From Torymus aiolomorphi (Eukaryota > Arthropoda > Insecta > Hymenoptera > Torymidae): 64,000 bases of DNA. Under the pieces are notes generated by a model, which saw only the letters and a program-made list of their open reading frames with translations, was not told the origin of the DNA and ran no database searches. A program made the position numbers and the translations under genes. Shown here one piece after another: positions 35,401 to 47,077 of the stretch. Numbering within the stretch: the first letter of the stretch is position 1; each line of letters starts with the position of its first letter. The stretch is from the NCBI GenBank assembly GCA_036365515.1, contig CM070874.1, positions 169,567,297-169,631,296 of the forward strand, given 5' to 3'.

Positions 35401-36370
35401 ATGACCGACATTTCAAAACGTAATAGTAAAAACAATGAAATAATTATTTTCTGTTAAAAATTATTGTATCCCATCAAAAACATATTCATTCGCATAACGA
35501 CGTGTTTGTTTGAAATTAGCAAATACTTCGTATGAAATTAACATCTAGTTCAAGAAAATCAATTTTTGGTGTTAATACTTGTACCTTTGAATCAAAATCT
35601 TTAACCTCTCCCAGTATACATGCTTTTTTGACGTAAGGATTTCAATTATAAAAAGGAATAGTAAACATTATTAAACGTTTATTTGTTGTTTAAAATTATG
35701 GTATCCAATCAAATATATATTACTTTCGCAGTAATTAACGCTTCTTCGAAATTAGTAAATACATCGTAAAATAGTATATTGTATGCCAAGGGCGTAAAGT
35801 GGGCTTTTTTAGACCGAGCGTGGAGTTTGCAGTACGAGCCGAAGGCGAGTGCATTTTGCGAGCGGAAAACGAGTACTGCAACCACACGAGATTAAAAAGC
35901 CCACTTAGCCCTTGATGCACACTATATTTTTTGCAATTAATATGACGGTATTTAGATATGGCAACCACACTTTTATTAGAATACATTTAATTTTTCGTCA
36001 GATAATATTTTGGTACAAAAAAAGAAAAAAAAAAGACCGTTGCCAATTCAGTGTCACGTAACTTACTCCAAATTAATTTATTGTCCCTATATGTATATAA
36101 TATAATTTAAATATAAAATATGTTCATTCATTATTCTCTTTTTTCAATAACTGAATAATTCATTATTATTTAAAAAATTGCATATTTTCTTATTATTGAA
36201 ATTATTTGTTCTTTGACACTAACTTTATTTAATTTGTTTACGACACAAATAATTATTTCTAATATGAATTATTTTGATACGTTCAGCCGATAAAACAGGA
36301 TTAATAATAAAGTATGAGTATTACACCATCGTCATAAATAACAAATGGAAATAAAATATTATGTAAAAAC
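35401..36370. other. AT-rich intergenic sequence containing one MITE
   Basis: No gene. 35513-35570 resembles 5951-6015. The MITE at 35773-35935 is listed separately. Its right flank (35936-36370) is plain AT-rich sequence. Confidence 0.4.
35773..35935. mobile_element. MITE copy 1 ('agtatattgtrtgccaaggg' family)
   Basis: A ~163-bp element with inverted ends: left 'gccaagggcgtaaagtgggc', right 'gcccacttagcccttgatgc'. The middle holds 'cgagccgaaggcgag'. A second copy in the same orientation is at 42826-42974. Confidence 0.75.
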
Positions 36371-36980
36371 AAATATCAGTGGCAGCTAATAATAGTACAT
36401 TATGCAACAAGGGACTAAAGTCGCAGATTATTTCAGCGGGTGAGTTCACTGACCGAGCGAGTGTAGCGAAGCGAAATCTTCACTGTGGCCACTTGATAGA
36501 TTTGAAAAGTTATTTTGTATTTCTGTGTTATAATTTTGTTAGTTTTAGCCCAATTCACCATAAACAAATTAAACTGATACTTTATTCCCGCATATCCCGC
36601 ATATGCGGGAATAAAGTAAAAGAGGGAATCAGACGCCACTTTTACCCCGCTTTTCAGGCTATAAAATGGCTATTATAGTAGAGATGGGAATAAAAACATT
36701 TATATAAATTTCTAAAGGCAATATGAGTGCATATAAAATTATATGCCCATGAACCATGAACGTTTCAACTTTAAAATTTTTATCTCAAAATTGAGAGAAG
36801 GTAATTCTCACTATATTAACTTCTTAAATTGCGATTATTCGAAAAATTAGTTAAAACTTAAAATTCAATAATTGGCCAACTTATTTGACTAATTTCATGT
36901 TTCTGCAGAGCTCGCTGTAAATTAACCTCAATAAAAAACAAAAGCAAGTAAATAACACGCGCGCGTATCGCGCGTCATTT
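36371..36980. other. Intergenic with an 18-bp perfect hairpin (36578-36618)
   Basis: No gene. A palindromic arm 'tactttattcccgcatat' (36578-36595) is repeated inverted at 36601-36618 around 'cccgc'. A 'cgagcgagtgtagcgaagcg' stretch at 36457-36476 is of the type seen in short interspersed palindromic repeats. Confidence 0.5.
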
Positions 36981-37004
36981 CCATTTTCTAGTAACATATA
37001 CATA

Positions 37005-37860
37005 AAACCGTTCCCGAAAAATTACGATTTGAAAAGAGAGCTAAAATCGTTTTAACAGTTTTAACCGCAGATATCTCTGAAATTTTTTAATTAATTCTTA
37101 TACCCTACGAACTCACGTAATAAATAATATACAAACTCTAGATCTCCATCAAATTTCAAAGTAATTAAGTTTTAATTAGTTATTGTGCGACAAAGAAAGT
37201 CATTTCTAGAAAAACGAAAATTTTAAATATCAAATATCTCAAAAACTAACCATATAATCTGGATAAAATTTTACATAGGCATATCCTATATTGCATACAA
37301 AATAGTCTATAAATTTCAAATTGATACATGAAGTCGTCACTGAGAAATTACAATTTTGAAAAAAACAAAAAAATTTTAACCTTAAATATCTCTAAAAATT
37401 ATGAGACAATTCTTTTACCTAAAGGACATATATGATAAATATGTAAACTCTACATCTCCACAAAATTTCAACATGATTAAAACCATTTTTTTTTCTCTAG
37501 TTATCATGCGAGAAAGAAAAAGACTGTAAAATACGAAAATTTTAAATATCAAAAAAATAATTGAACGATCTGATGAAAATTCGCACATATATTATCTATA
37601 TCACACACAAAATGAACTATAAATTTGGAGCTGATTCATCGAGCCATTCTTGAGAAATGACGATTTCAAAAAAGGGTAAAAAAATGTTAACCTCAAATAT
37701 CTCTGAAATTTATTGGCTAATCATTTAGCCAAAAGAACTAGCAGAAAGCCATCCAAAATCTACCTCTACAAGGAATTTCAAGCAAATAAGTTCATTTTAC
37801 TACCGTAATCGTGTTTCATACAAAACGAAATTTTTTAATTTTTTTTTCTCGAAAACTAGG
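37005..37860. repeat. Diverged tandem repeat, ~310-bp period
   Basis: 'aaattacgattt...ttaacc.caratatctctgaaattt' occurs near 37017, 37345 and 37655, and between these 'ggaatttcaa/aaatttcaa' and 'ttatcatgcgasaaagaaa' landmarks keep order. About two and a half to three copies, strongly diverged. Confidence 0.7.
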
Positions 37861-38318
37861 CAACAGAATGGATTCAAATTTTTACAAATTATAGCTATTT
37901 GAATTAAAAAAAAAAAAATTGACCGTTTATCTTTGGAGTTATAAGCTTAAAAAAATTGACCGTTTATTTTTGGAGTTATAAGCTAAAAAAAAAAAAAAAA
38001 AAAAAAAACAAAAAAACAAAAAAAACAAAAAGTTAATAACAAAAGAACCGCAAAAGCTAATATATATTTTTTTTTTTTGAAAATATAGGATTTTTTATGC
38101 TTCTTTGAATGCTATTTGTCCCATTCAAATATATCAATGTTATCTTTAAAAAAACTCAAAAATAAATTTTGCGAAAATCGAAAATTCGAAATTAAACAAA
38201 AACGCATCGGCGAATCAAAAAGAGAATTTCCTTTCCCCATTCACAAAAAAAATAAAACAAATTAGACCTGTCCGGTTAAAATTCATGGACTAGATCCTGA
38301 GATAAAACGGTATATGTA
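37861..38318. other. A-rich low-complexity sequence
   Basis: A duplicated 'ttgaccgtttat.tttggagttataagct' (37919 and 37958) is followed by long poly-A runs (37985-38035). No gene. Confidence 0.6.
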
Positions 38319-38400
38319 TACACGCACGCATGCACGCATGCACGCACGCACGCACGCACGCACGCATGCACGCACGCACGCACACACACACACACACACG
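38319..38400. repeat. (CACG)n/(CA)n microsatellite
   Basis: A mixed 'cacgcacgcatgcacg' run ending in a pure CA tract. It abuts the inverted 5' piece of the LINE. Confidence 0.95.
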
Positions 38401-38402
38401 GA

Positions 38403-38561
38403 GAACGCTTCCAAGAGTGTTTGTCCTCTCTTCATCTCCTTGCCGCCCCATTCCACTGCGCATGCGTTGAAATCTCCCGCAATGGACTTGCGGTTTCTGG
38501 CGCCTTCGACGATTCGATCTAATATCCTCTCGAAGTATTCTTGAGGTTTGCTCGGTGGCAT
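38403..38561 (-). pseudogene. LINE endonuclease, N-terminal part (inverted)
   Basis: The minus-strand frame encodes 'YFERILDRIVEGARN' and 'SIAGDFNACAVEWG', the GDFNA box of APE-type LINE endonucleases, ending 'GQTLLEAFS'. The plus-strand neighbour begins 'NLTLLNDGEKPTF', the natural continuation, so the piece is inverted relative to the rest of the element. Confidence 0.8.
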
Positions 38562-38584
38562 GTAGCAGCTATAAAAATATACGC

Positions 38585-40128
38585 CTAAAGCCTCCTCAGA
38601 ACCTCACACTACTCAACGACGGGGAGAAACCAACCTTTATCAGAGGTGAAGCTAGTTCGGTGATAGACCTCACGTTCGTCAGCAGCGCCCTTCTCGAAGA
38701 TAATATCTGTTGGAGGGTGTCTAACAACTGTACACTGACTGCCATAGTCTGGAGAGTTGCACAACAGAGAGAGTCGGAGAACCGACCACCAAAGGAAAAC
38801 AAGTTCACCGGTTAGAAAGCAAGCGCCTTGGGTGCAGTTGCCATGCGTGTCTGTATGGAGGCTGTGCCGAGGGATCATCAGTCGAAGAGAAAGTGGAAGA
38901 CGTAATGCGTAAGGTAGCAAGTGCTTGTGATGCCGCCATACCGAGGAGAGGAAATCGGAATCTGCACACGTCAATCTACTGGCGGATTGATAGAGTCGCA
39001 CAACTCCGTGGGGAGTGCCACAAGGTAAGAAGGCTATCTCAGCGAGCCAGGTGCAAACCCACCTTTCCTGAATTGGAGGGGAAATTCAAGTGGCGCTGTC
39101 TAAACTGACCAAAGCTATCAATCGTAGCAAGCGGACTAAGATCCCTGGGGAAGACCTTACAAGGTCGTCATGACTCGGCTCGGGAGTTAGTCAAGATAAC
39201 AACACACATGCCCGGAGCAACTTGAGAGGATCGGCAGTACTCTGTTTCCGAAGCAAGAGCTCTTCAGCTATCAAGTGAAATAAGAATATGAGCACATCCG
39301 TCCGATCACCCGAGAGGAGTTACTGCTAGAGAACAAGAGAGACGGAAACAGCAAGGCGCCTAGAATGGACAACATCCTCAACGTGGCTTTGAAGACGGCA
39401 ATCACGGCAATCAAGGCGACTCCCGAGATATTTTTAGACATGTACAATACATGTCATGCAGAGGAGATCTTCCCCGAGCGATAGAAGTGGCAGAGACTTG
39501 TGCTCGTGCCCAAGGGCACAAACCACCGGATGAACCGTCACCCTATCGCCCATTTTGCATGCTAGATTCACCAGGGAAAACGCTGGAGTGTTTCATTTCC
39601 AACTGGATCGAGGCCGCTATTGGACGTCTTCTAGCAGACAACTAGTACGGTTTCAGGAAGCGAAGATCGACGCTCGACGCTATCAACCAAGTTGTCGGTA
39701 AAGAGAAAGAGGCCATCTCTGAAAAGCGGTGGAAAGCCGGGAGCAAGAAGTATTGTCTGTTCGTGACCTATGATGTGAGGAATGCCTTCAATTCAGCCAG
39801 GTGGAAGAACATCTGCCTGGCGCTGGATAAGCTAGGCGTACCGGCATATCGGAAGAACATGATCAAGAGCTACTTGGAGAACCGACTACTAGTGTATGAC
39901 ACAGAAGACGGCCCAAAAGAATATCGGATCACTGAGGGAGTCCCGCAAGGCTCGGTATTAGAATCTCCTCTATGGAATATCACGTATGATGATCTACTCA
40001 AGATCCAGCTGTCATCAGGAGCCAAGGTGGTGGCCTTTGCGGTCGACGCGGGGGTGGTTATCACTGGAAAGCCCATGGAGGAAATTCACCGTATCTTCGG
40101 AGACTGTTACGAAGAAGTGCAATGGTGA
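38585..40128 (+). pseudogene. LINE endonuclease C-terminus and reverse transcriptase, R1-like
   Basis: 'TLLNDGEKPTFIRGEASSV' and 'DLTFVS' (38600-38690) end the endonuclease. 38893-39108 gives 'ASACDAAIPRRGNR', 'YWRIDRVAQLRGEC' and 'RRLSQRARC'. RT blocks are 'ITREELLLENKRDGNSKAP' (39296-39365), 'KTAITAIK', and 39763-40128 with 'TYDVRNAFNSARW', 'ITEGVPQGSVLESPLWN' and the active-site box 'AFAVDAGVV'. The box is normally F-A-D-D; here the first Asp is Val, so catalysis is lost. Several stops and frameshifts lie between blocks. Confidence 0.85.
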
Positions 40129-41032
40129 ATAGGGTCAGTTGGGCTCAGACTGGCTGACCACGAAATTGAAGCTGTGCTTTTACGAGCCGGAAGAAAGTGG
40201 AGATCATCACCCTCGACGTGTGTGTAATCGCAGGCCTGATTCCCATTGAGATACTGGCAGTAGTAAGAAAGCAGCTGTATGAGCAACGAAGCAGTATCCT
40301 CGGAGAACAAGAGGAGTTAAAGAAGATCATAAAGCAGAATAGCCTCCAATGTTAGCAGGAGAAGTGAGATGAATCGGAGAAGGGGAGGTCGATACATCGT
40401 CTCATCCCTCAGGTTGATAACTAGGTGAACCGTAAACACGGGAAGTCAACTATTACCTGACTATACTCTCCAATCATGGGTGCTTCCGAGCATATCTTCA
40501 CCGGTTAAAGCACGATGAATCATCAGAGTGCCCAGCAGGGTGCGCGGTGCCAGAGGACGGGGAACACGTATTCTTCTGGTGCCTGCGCTTTGCTAGAGTG
40601 AGAAAGGAACCGTAAGAGCTACTAGAATCATCGCTTACTCTAGAGGCGGAGGAAAACTGGACCGCGGTCAGCAGTTCCGTCACAGCCGTCATGACGAGGC
40701 TGCGAGAAGAAGAGCAGGAACGCAGAAAAACGAGGGGACTAACAATAAGAGTTCCTCGTTAACAACACAAAGAGAGGATAAACGTCAGAAATCGTGGAAA
40801 AGCTAAACAGCTGTGGCCGCCCTCGCGAAGTAATGCTTAGCGGTGGCTCCGCGGGGGCAACGTAAGGCCAATGACGATGAGGTTAGGGTTTTAGTTGGTA
40901 GGTTCAGTACAGTCCGACACACGGGTATACGGTACCTACGGCGCATAAAGCATTTCCCCCTCCTATAAAAAACACACACACACATACACACGTCCATACA
41001 GACATTTTCTTAAGCCATTAACGGCTGAAACT

Positions 41033-42284
41033 GGGAAAATTTAAGTTTTACTTTGCGGTTTTCCTGAGCAGTGAAAAACGTGAAACAATTAATATGACCA
41101 ACCGTTTCATATGTTTTTGGGATCGCTTTACAAGATTCCAGTGTTAGATTTTAGATCTAACTTGAAGAAAAGGAAATGTGGCCGATTTTTTGAAAAAAGT
41201 ACTAAAATTCTTATGCTTTTTTTTAAGTTAATATTTCATATCGACTTCATATACCAAATGAATTGGCACAAAGTGGTACAAACTTTTCAAACTTTCAAAA
41301 TATGCATTTGGATCTTTTTTATTTTCAATATGGCGGCTCAAATATGGCGGCACAAGTGAAAAAACTTAAAAATTGTGTTTTTTTTCAAATATTCTGAAGA
41401 AAAAGGCTTCAAAGGCAATAAAAATAACCTAAACCGATAGAATATTATCTAATACTTCTGTCTTATGTAGCAGATTTATGAATTGTCTAATATGGTTGTT
41501 CAAAATGGCGGCTATACTACAAAAACATTGAAAATTTGTATTTTTCTTGGAAAATTTAGGATATTTTTTGAATATTAGTTTCAGTAATCGTGTTTTCTGA
41601 TCAATTTAATTTAAGATCAAATTTTTTAGATTCAAAATGGCGGATTCAATATGGCGGATGAAATTTAAAAATTTAAAATTTTTCAGAAATAAAAAGTACC
41701 TTTATCTTTTGTGTAAAATTTCAGATCAAAAGTATTCTTATGCTTTTCTTGAGTTTCTCTGTTGTTTCTGCCAAAAAATTCATAATATAGCCGCCATTTT
41801 GAACAACCGTATTAGACAATTCATAAATCTGCTACATAAGACAGATGTATTAGATAATATTCTATCGGTTTAGGTTATTTTTTTGCCTTTGAAGCCTTTT
41901 TCTTCAAAATAATTGAAAAAAAAAACACAATTTTTAAGTTTTTTTTTCACTTTTGCCGTCATATTGGAGCCGCCATATTGAAAATAAAAAAGATTCAAAT
42001 GCATATTTTGAAAGTTTGATAAGTTTGTGCCACTTTGTACCAATTTATTTAGTATCTCAAGTCCCCTTTCGATATGAAATATTAACTTAAAAAAAAAAGC
42101 ATAACAATTTTAGTACTTTTTTTTCAAAAAACCAGCCATATTTTTTTTTCTTCAGGCCGGATCAAAAATCTGACACCACAATCTTGTAGAGCGACCCCAA
42201 AAACATCTAAAATGATTGGTCATATTAATTGTTTCACGTTTTTCACTGCCCAAGAAAACCGCAAACTAAAACTTAAATTTTCCC
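41033..42284. mobile_element. 1.25-kb palindromic (foldback) element
   Basis: The left arm (41033-about 41515) and right arm (about 41785-42284) are inverted copies, each about 490 bp, beginning GGGAAAATTTAAGTTTTA and containing 'gtgaaaaacgtgaaacaatt' and 'ttatgtagcagatttatgaa'. The centre holds 'aaaatggcggattcaatatg', also found in the satellite at 1-345. No coding sequence and no clear target duplication. Confidence 0.8.
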
Positions 42285-42825
42285 GGATTTGAACTTCTAT
42301 CACTTCTATTCGTATTTCTAAAGCGATTTAACGAAACTTAAAATTTTACTATTACAAAGATTCCTCTAAGAAGAAGAAGAAAAAAAAAAAAAGTAATTGA
42401 AACTTAAGTTAGTCCTATTGAAACTAAGTCATCAGGATATATTTGTGACGGTTGAATTGAGATAATTTTACAATATCTTATAAAAATTTCGATAATTTTA
42501 CAATATTTTATAAAAATATCGATAATTTTCTTAAAAATTACCAAGAAATCCATTAAAAATTAACAGCGGATGTTTTTTTAGTTTTTATTCCCCGTTTCTG
42601 CGAGCAGCGGGTCTTATTCCATTTTTATTGCCCGCTTAGACGAGCAGCGGGCATTTGTCAGTTTTTATTGCCAGCTACATTGAGCAGCGGACGATTTTCA
42701 GTTTTTATTGCCCGCTGGTCTATCATCGGTCACTTTAGGCTCGCTTAATAGGGCAAAAAAAACGCGAAAATCGTACTTGTGTTACAAAAATTAACTTTAA
42801 ATTCAATAATATAATAGTATATTGT
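42285..42825. repeat. Low-complexity sequence and ~54-bp tandem repeat (42585-42720)
   Basis: About four units of 'cagtttttattgcccgct...gagcagcgggc' occur at a spacing near 54 bp. A flanking segment ('gataattttcttaaaaattaccaagaaatcc...aacgcgaaaatcgtacttg') has a second copy at 43105-43260. No gene. Confidence 0.65.
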
Positions 42826-42974
42826 GTGCCAAGGGCGTAAAGTGGGTTTTTTAGACCGAGTGTGGGGTTGCAGTACGAGACGAAGGTGAGCTAGCACGAG
42901 CCGAAGGTGAGTTCGTTTGCGAACCGAAGACGAGGTCAAAAAAAACCACTTAGCCCTTGGTACACAGTATATTT
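42826..42974. mobile_element. MITE copy 2 ('agtatattgtrtgccaaggg' family)
   Basis: Same ends and internal words as 35773-35935 ('gccaagggcgtaaagtgggt', 'ccacttagcccttggtacac'), with an internal duplication of 'cacgagccgaaggtgag'-like sequence. Same orientation as copy 1. Confidence 0.75.
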
Positions 42975-43640
42975 TTTGTACCGCAAGTATAGATTTTTGC
43001 GTTTTTTTTAATTTACTAAAGTGTGGCTAACGTGAATTGCTTTTAACTGAAGAACCAAGATTGTATTAAATATTTTTAGTTTTAATATTTGCTATTTTTT
43101 CAAAATATCGATGATTTTCTTAAACAATCTTGAAAACTCCATTCAAAAACGATAGCGGGCGTTTTTCAGGTTGTACCGCCCGCTGGTCGGCAAGCGATCG
43201 CTTTCGGCTCTATTAATAGGTTCAAAAAACGCGAAAATCGTGCTTGCGGTTCAAAAAATAATTTTTTGCGGTTAATATCTGTAGCTTATAATAAAAAGAC
43301 TTGACCTTTCTCAGATACATGCTTTCTTTGGTTTTATTGAATTTCATTAAAAGACGGTTTTCTTTAATTTAAAGTCGTTATTTTTGTAAACAAAAGATGC
43401 AATTTTTAAAGGCAAAAGTTTCTTTATACTCATAAAAGTATTTCATTAACAGGATTTTATCAACTGAACGATATCAGCTTTTTTAAATCAATAATACCTC
43501 CGTATTGTGACAAAGATTATTTCTTTAGTCTAATCAAATAATGCATTGATCGTACCTAGTAGATTTATTTTCTTTTGATGCAACAAAATATTTATTTGAT
43601 GTAAAGACATATTTCTTAACTGCTTAATTTTTCATCGTTT
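42975..43640. other. AT-rich intergenic sequence
   Basis: No gene. It includes the second copy (43105-43260) of the segment flanking the 54-bp tandem repeat, and an isolated 'gattatttctttagtc' word (43525-43540) shared with the 1.3-kb and 32-kb repeats. Confidence 0.45.
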
Positions 43641-43661
43641 CAAAGAATATCTATTTATCAT

Positions 43662-43985
43662 ATGCATTTGTTTGAATCAATGAAATTTTTCTTTGTTTTA
43701 GAGAAATGTTGTTCTCAGTGTAGATATGTACAAGTGAACAGAAAAGAGGAAATGTGCCCACAACTGCTTTTTAAATTAAACATGGATACCTCTGAATTTG
43801 CAACTAGATCAATGCTTTATCGAAATGACAAATCGCTCATCATTTAATACCAGCTTTGTGATATATACAGTAAATTGATCGATGATGATCCTGAAGAAGA
43901 TGTGAAAAAGGCTTCAATTGATATCTCAAATTTTGATCAAGTGGTCTTTTATCTTTCTTCCCGGGATCTTTAAGACTAATAATAA
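43662..43985 (+). pseudogene. Unrecognised gene-like fragment with CxxC motif
   Basis: The plus-strand frame 43662-43847 contains 'CCSQCRYVQVNRKEEMC' with paired Cys. After one stop the same strand keeps protein-like sequence ('CDIYSKLIDDDPEEDVKK', 'DISNFDQVVFYLSS') to about 43975. A 'tttctttgttttag' acceptor-like site at 43688-43701 precedes the Cys-rich part. It could be a decayed exon or part of a DNA transposon gene. No family is asserted. Confidence 0.25.
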
Positions 43986-45530
43986 TACATCAAAGCTACC
44001 CTGCATTTTTTATTGTTCGGTAAATTTTCACCGGATGCTCCCGATCAGACAATGTGTTTAAACTCATCGAAAACATCAAATGGATATTTGTATTATTTTT
44101 TCTGCTAATATTAAGCAGATATTCAATGCATAGTCAGCTTGTCTTGAATGCATGGTAGACACATTTACGTCGCCATCTTAGTGAGCACAAACAAGCTGTA
44201 CGAATTTAATTACTTTGAGAACGAACTAAGCTCAATTACTCATGGTGGGTTAACTCTCCCTCACTAAATGGACCGTGAATTGGTCATTGATTTGTTCAAA
44301 TCTAAAAGAGGATCAAGTCGCATAAATGCAATACCGGACATAGCAGCGATCAAGTACCTTTGTATATTTGGTACATAACATCTATCTCATGACGGTCTCA
44401 ATTTTTAATTTGGCCCTCTGAAGGCCCCAGGGAAGATCACGAAGTAAAAACCTATTCACTAAGCTAGATCACCTTTATTAGTTAGGACAAACCCATAGAA
44501 GTTAAGATAAAAAAAAAAAGAAAAAATAAACACTACTTTGACTAAATTTATTCTGTCAATAATAGTAGTACTCTGTACTTCATAAAATACATGAAAAATA
44601 AGCATCGAAGCTACAATGTTCAACACGTAAGTTCTAGGCCCGGAAGCTTGAAATGATTTTTACAGCTAGCTAAGAAATCACCGTAAGAAATCAGTAGTTT
44701 AAAAAAATGTATATGTTAAAAAGAGAATCATAAAAATGAAAATGAAAAGAAGCTGTATAAATATCAATATTAGATTCAACGGGGCGCAGAGTGCCCATGA
44801 GAGCGAGAGAGACAAAGAGGGTAGTGCGAATTGGGGGTACGTTTGGCGTTCGTCCAAATCCCTTGCTCACTCGGCAGTAAAAAAGGTATGCTTTAACATT
44901 CTCTAGATCGTAAAAACTTGTCTCCAATGATCGTTGAGTAGATAACTTTAAAAAAATAATAGATAACTTTAAAAGATAACAATTTTACTAAAATCACCTA
45001 TGCACTGTCTGAATTAAAAAATGTAGCATTAAAAAATTGGAAATATATTATAAATTTAAAATAGATTTTACATGATAGTTTTTGTATTAGAAATGGAATA
45101 GTGTCTTTTCCAAGTATACCTTCTGCATTGCATCGCCTGTAAGTTTATAAAAATTTGTATGTCGCAGTCTAATGAAATTCCAATCACCCTTCAAATTACA
45201 ACATAATTATTTGGGGACCTTTGGATATTTTTAAGGTAAAATATAAAACAATATAATTTATAGTGAAGAAAGTTGTATTCTTACACATGATTTTTCGTTG
45301 AGTTTTTATACTGCTGTGTCCAAAATATATCTGAAAGTTCTTCTAATAAATTTATAAGTTAAATGATATCTTACCTTCCATAACAATTTATCAATTTCCT
45401 GTAAAAACTATGACAGATCTAAAAATTCGTCAAATATAGAAGAAATATATCTATGGAAGTGTATCATATTAGCTAATATTAAAAAACGGTATGATTGGGG
45501 ATTATATATCGACGGCTGAATGGAATAAAG
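43986..45530. other. AT-rich intergenic sequence, nothing recognised
   Basis: Scanned on both strands. Only short ORFs without motifs. A 78-codon minus-strand frame at 44927-44691 has no resemblance to known families. A run of A is at 44510-44528. Confidence 0.5.
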
Positions 45531-45536
45531 TCTTAT

Positions 45537-45632
45537 CCCGGCGCGCGGATGAAGATCGACATATCGCGGCACGCGAATGAAGAACGACGTATCTCGGCGC
45601 GCGGATGAAGAACGACGTATCATCGGCGCATA
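45537..45632. repeat. ~30-bp tandem repeat, three copies
   Basis: 'cggcgcgcggatgaagaacg' with 'acgtatc' linkers is repeated three times, GC-rich in AT-rich context. Confidence 0.8.
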
Positions 45633-45716
45633 TTTTTTTTTCTTAAAATTTTTTAGTCGTAGCCCTGCACACTCACGTGTGTACTGTGGCGAGCGCCACC
45701 TGTACATAAGAGACTA

Positions 45717-45907
45717 TTTACATACTGGGCGTTGGGCTCTGTGCTTTGTGTGCTCCGTAAAAAAATCGTTGTTCGAAACCTAGTATATTCGTGACCCATG
45801 GCAGCAGATTAACATGTTAAACTTCTGTCATGGGTATGCTAGATTTCAGACAACGATTTTTTTGATGGAGTACACAAAGCACAACGCCTAAAGTCCAGTA
45901 TATACAG
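45717..45907. repeat. ~190-bp MITE-like palindrome
   Basis: Arms of about 80 bp: left 'tacatactgggcgttgggct...gtgctttgtgtgctcc', right 'gagtacacaaagcacaacgcc...ccagtatata'. The centre carries 'cccatggcag' and 'ctgtcatggg'. No coding sequence. Confidence 0.7.
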
Positions 45908-46023
45908 TATCTCATGCATTGACAATGCTCACTACGGTATACACACGGGCGCGCAGTTCGCTCGTTTTTTATCAGCACGCTAAGGTAAAACCTTGTTCCG
46001 CTCAGCCGGCGATATTACACTTG

Positions 46024-46236
46024 GAGTATATACGAGTGGAGGTAGCTTTCCGTGCGCGGAAAGCGTGACAAGTGGAAGAGAGAGAAAGATATAGTGTGAG
46101 TATATGTTATCTCTCTTTCTCGAGTAGCCAATCACGCGATGCGAGAGAGACAGCACGTACTGAAACCATAACTTTCTCTCTCTTTTCCAAGTCATGCTTT
46201 CCGCGCACTGGAGACAGCCTCCAGTAGTATATGCTC
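46024..46236. repeat. ~210-bp palindrome with GA/CT-rich arms
   Basis: Left 'gtgcgcggaaagcgtgacaa' and 'gaagagagagaaagata'; right 'taactttctctctctttt' and 'catgctttccgcgcac'. The outer ends also pair loosely ('gagtatatac' / 'gtatatgctc'). Confidence 0.65.
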
Positions 46237-46348
46237 AAAGATATAAGAGCCTTTGCCAGAAACCAGTCAAAGATGTGGGCAATGCATTTTTCGCGTAAAA
46301 CGCCCTCGGTTTAACTAGCTCACAATCATACGCTGAATCTCTCCCTTG

Positions 46349-46394
<46 letters not shown>

Positions 46395-46562
46395 CGAAGG
46401 ACATATATTTATAGATTTTCTCCTGCTCTTTCTAATGGTGCTATGGTTTATTCCCTGAAACGCTTTCTTCTAGACGAAAACTTGAATTGATAGTTCAGAA
46501 TGATTTTCTTTAAAGAATACCACTTTTTCCAAAATAAACTTTTTCATTCGAAAAAACAAATC
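46237..46562. other. Intergenic with a poly-A run of about 43
   Basis: 46349-46391 is almost pure A. A poly-A tail of a retroposed sequence on the plus strand is possible, but upstream sequence gives no family. No gene. Confidence 0.5.
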
Positions 46563-46740
46563 TTAAGGGGGTCAGACACCTTTACAATTTTCTTCATAAA
46601 ATGACCTAAAAAAATTAATTTTCATAATCAGAAATATCTAGAAGTAATATCCTAAAAATATATTCAATTTATGATAAAATGAGATCAAAAAAAAAAAAAT
46701 TTTGATCGATTTTAACCAAATATATGGCCATTTCACAATT

Positions 46741-47077
46741 TTTGCTCTGCCGTCGACTCCAGATTCAGGAACTGCATATATTTTAATGGGAGAGATCCTA
46801 AAATTTTGGTATTTTATATGACTATTGATTGAAGAGTTGTACGTATCCAATTTATTTGATAAAATAATTTTTTACGGTCAAAAATTGCTAAAAAATCTTA
46901 AATTTAAGTGAAATTCAGATTTTTTAGCAATCTTTGACCGTAAAAACTTATTTAATCAAATAAAAATTGGATACATACAACTCTTCAGTCACTAGATATA
47001 TAAAATACGAAAATTTTATGACCTCTCCCATTAAAATATATGCAGTTCCTGAATCTGGAGTCGACGGCAGAGCTCAA
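46741..47077. repeat. ~340-bp palindrome
   Basis: Arms 46741-46898 and 46917-47077 are inverted copies (about 160 bp) sharing 'tctgccgtcgactccaga', 'gaactgcatatattttaatg' and 'ttgctaaaaaatct', with an 18-bp loop. Confidence 0.85.

Larger units (their letters stand above)
38403..40995 (+). mobile_element. R1-like non-LTR retrotransposon with inverted 5' end
   Basis: Plus-strand pieces of one ORF2: endonuclease C-terminal part (38585-38815), linker (38880-39110), RT (39300-40128), C-terminal region with a Cys/His-type segment (40500-40760), and a 3' UTR ending 'ttccccctcctataaaaaac' (about 40945-40975). The endonuclease N-terminal part lies immediately upstream but on the minus strand (38561-38403), as expected for 5' inversion by twin priming. 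It is 5' truncated, with multiple stops and a mutated RT active site. Downstream (CA)n follows at 40972-40983. Confidence 0.8.

Noticed and set aside
46349..46391. Poly-A run as proof of a retroposed gene
   Set aside because: Upstream sequence shows no recognisable element and no flanking duplication was found.
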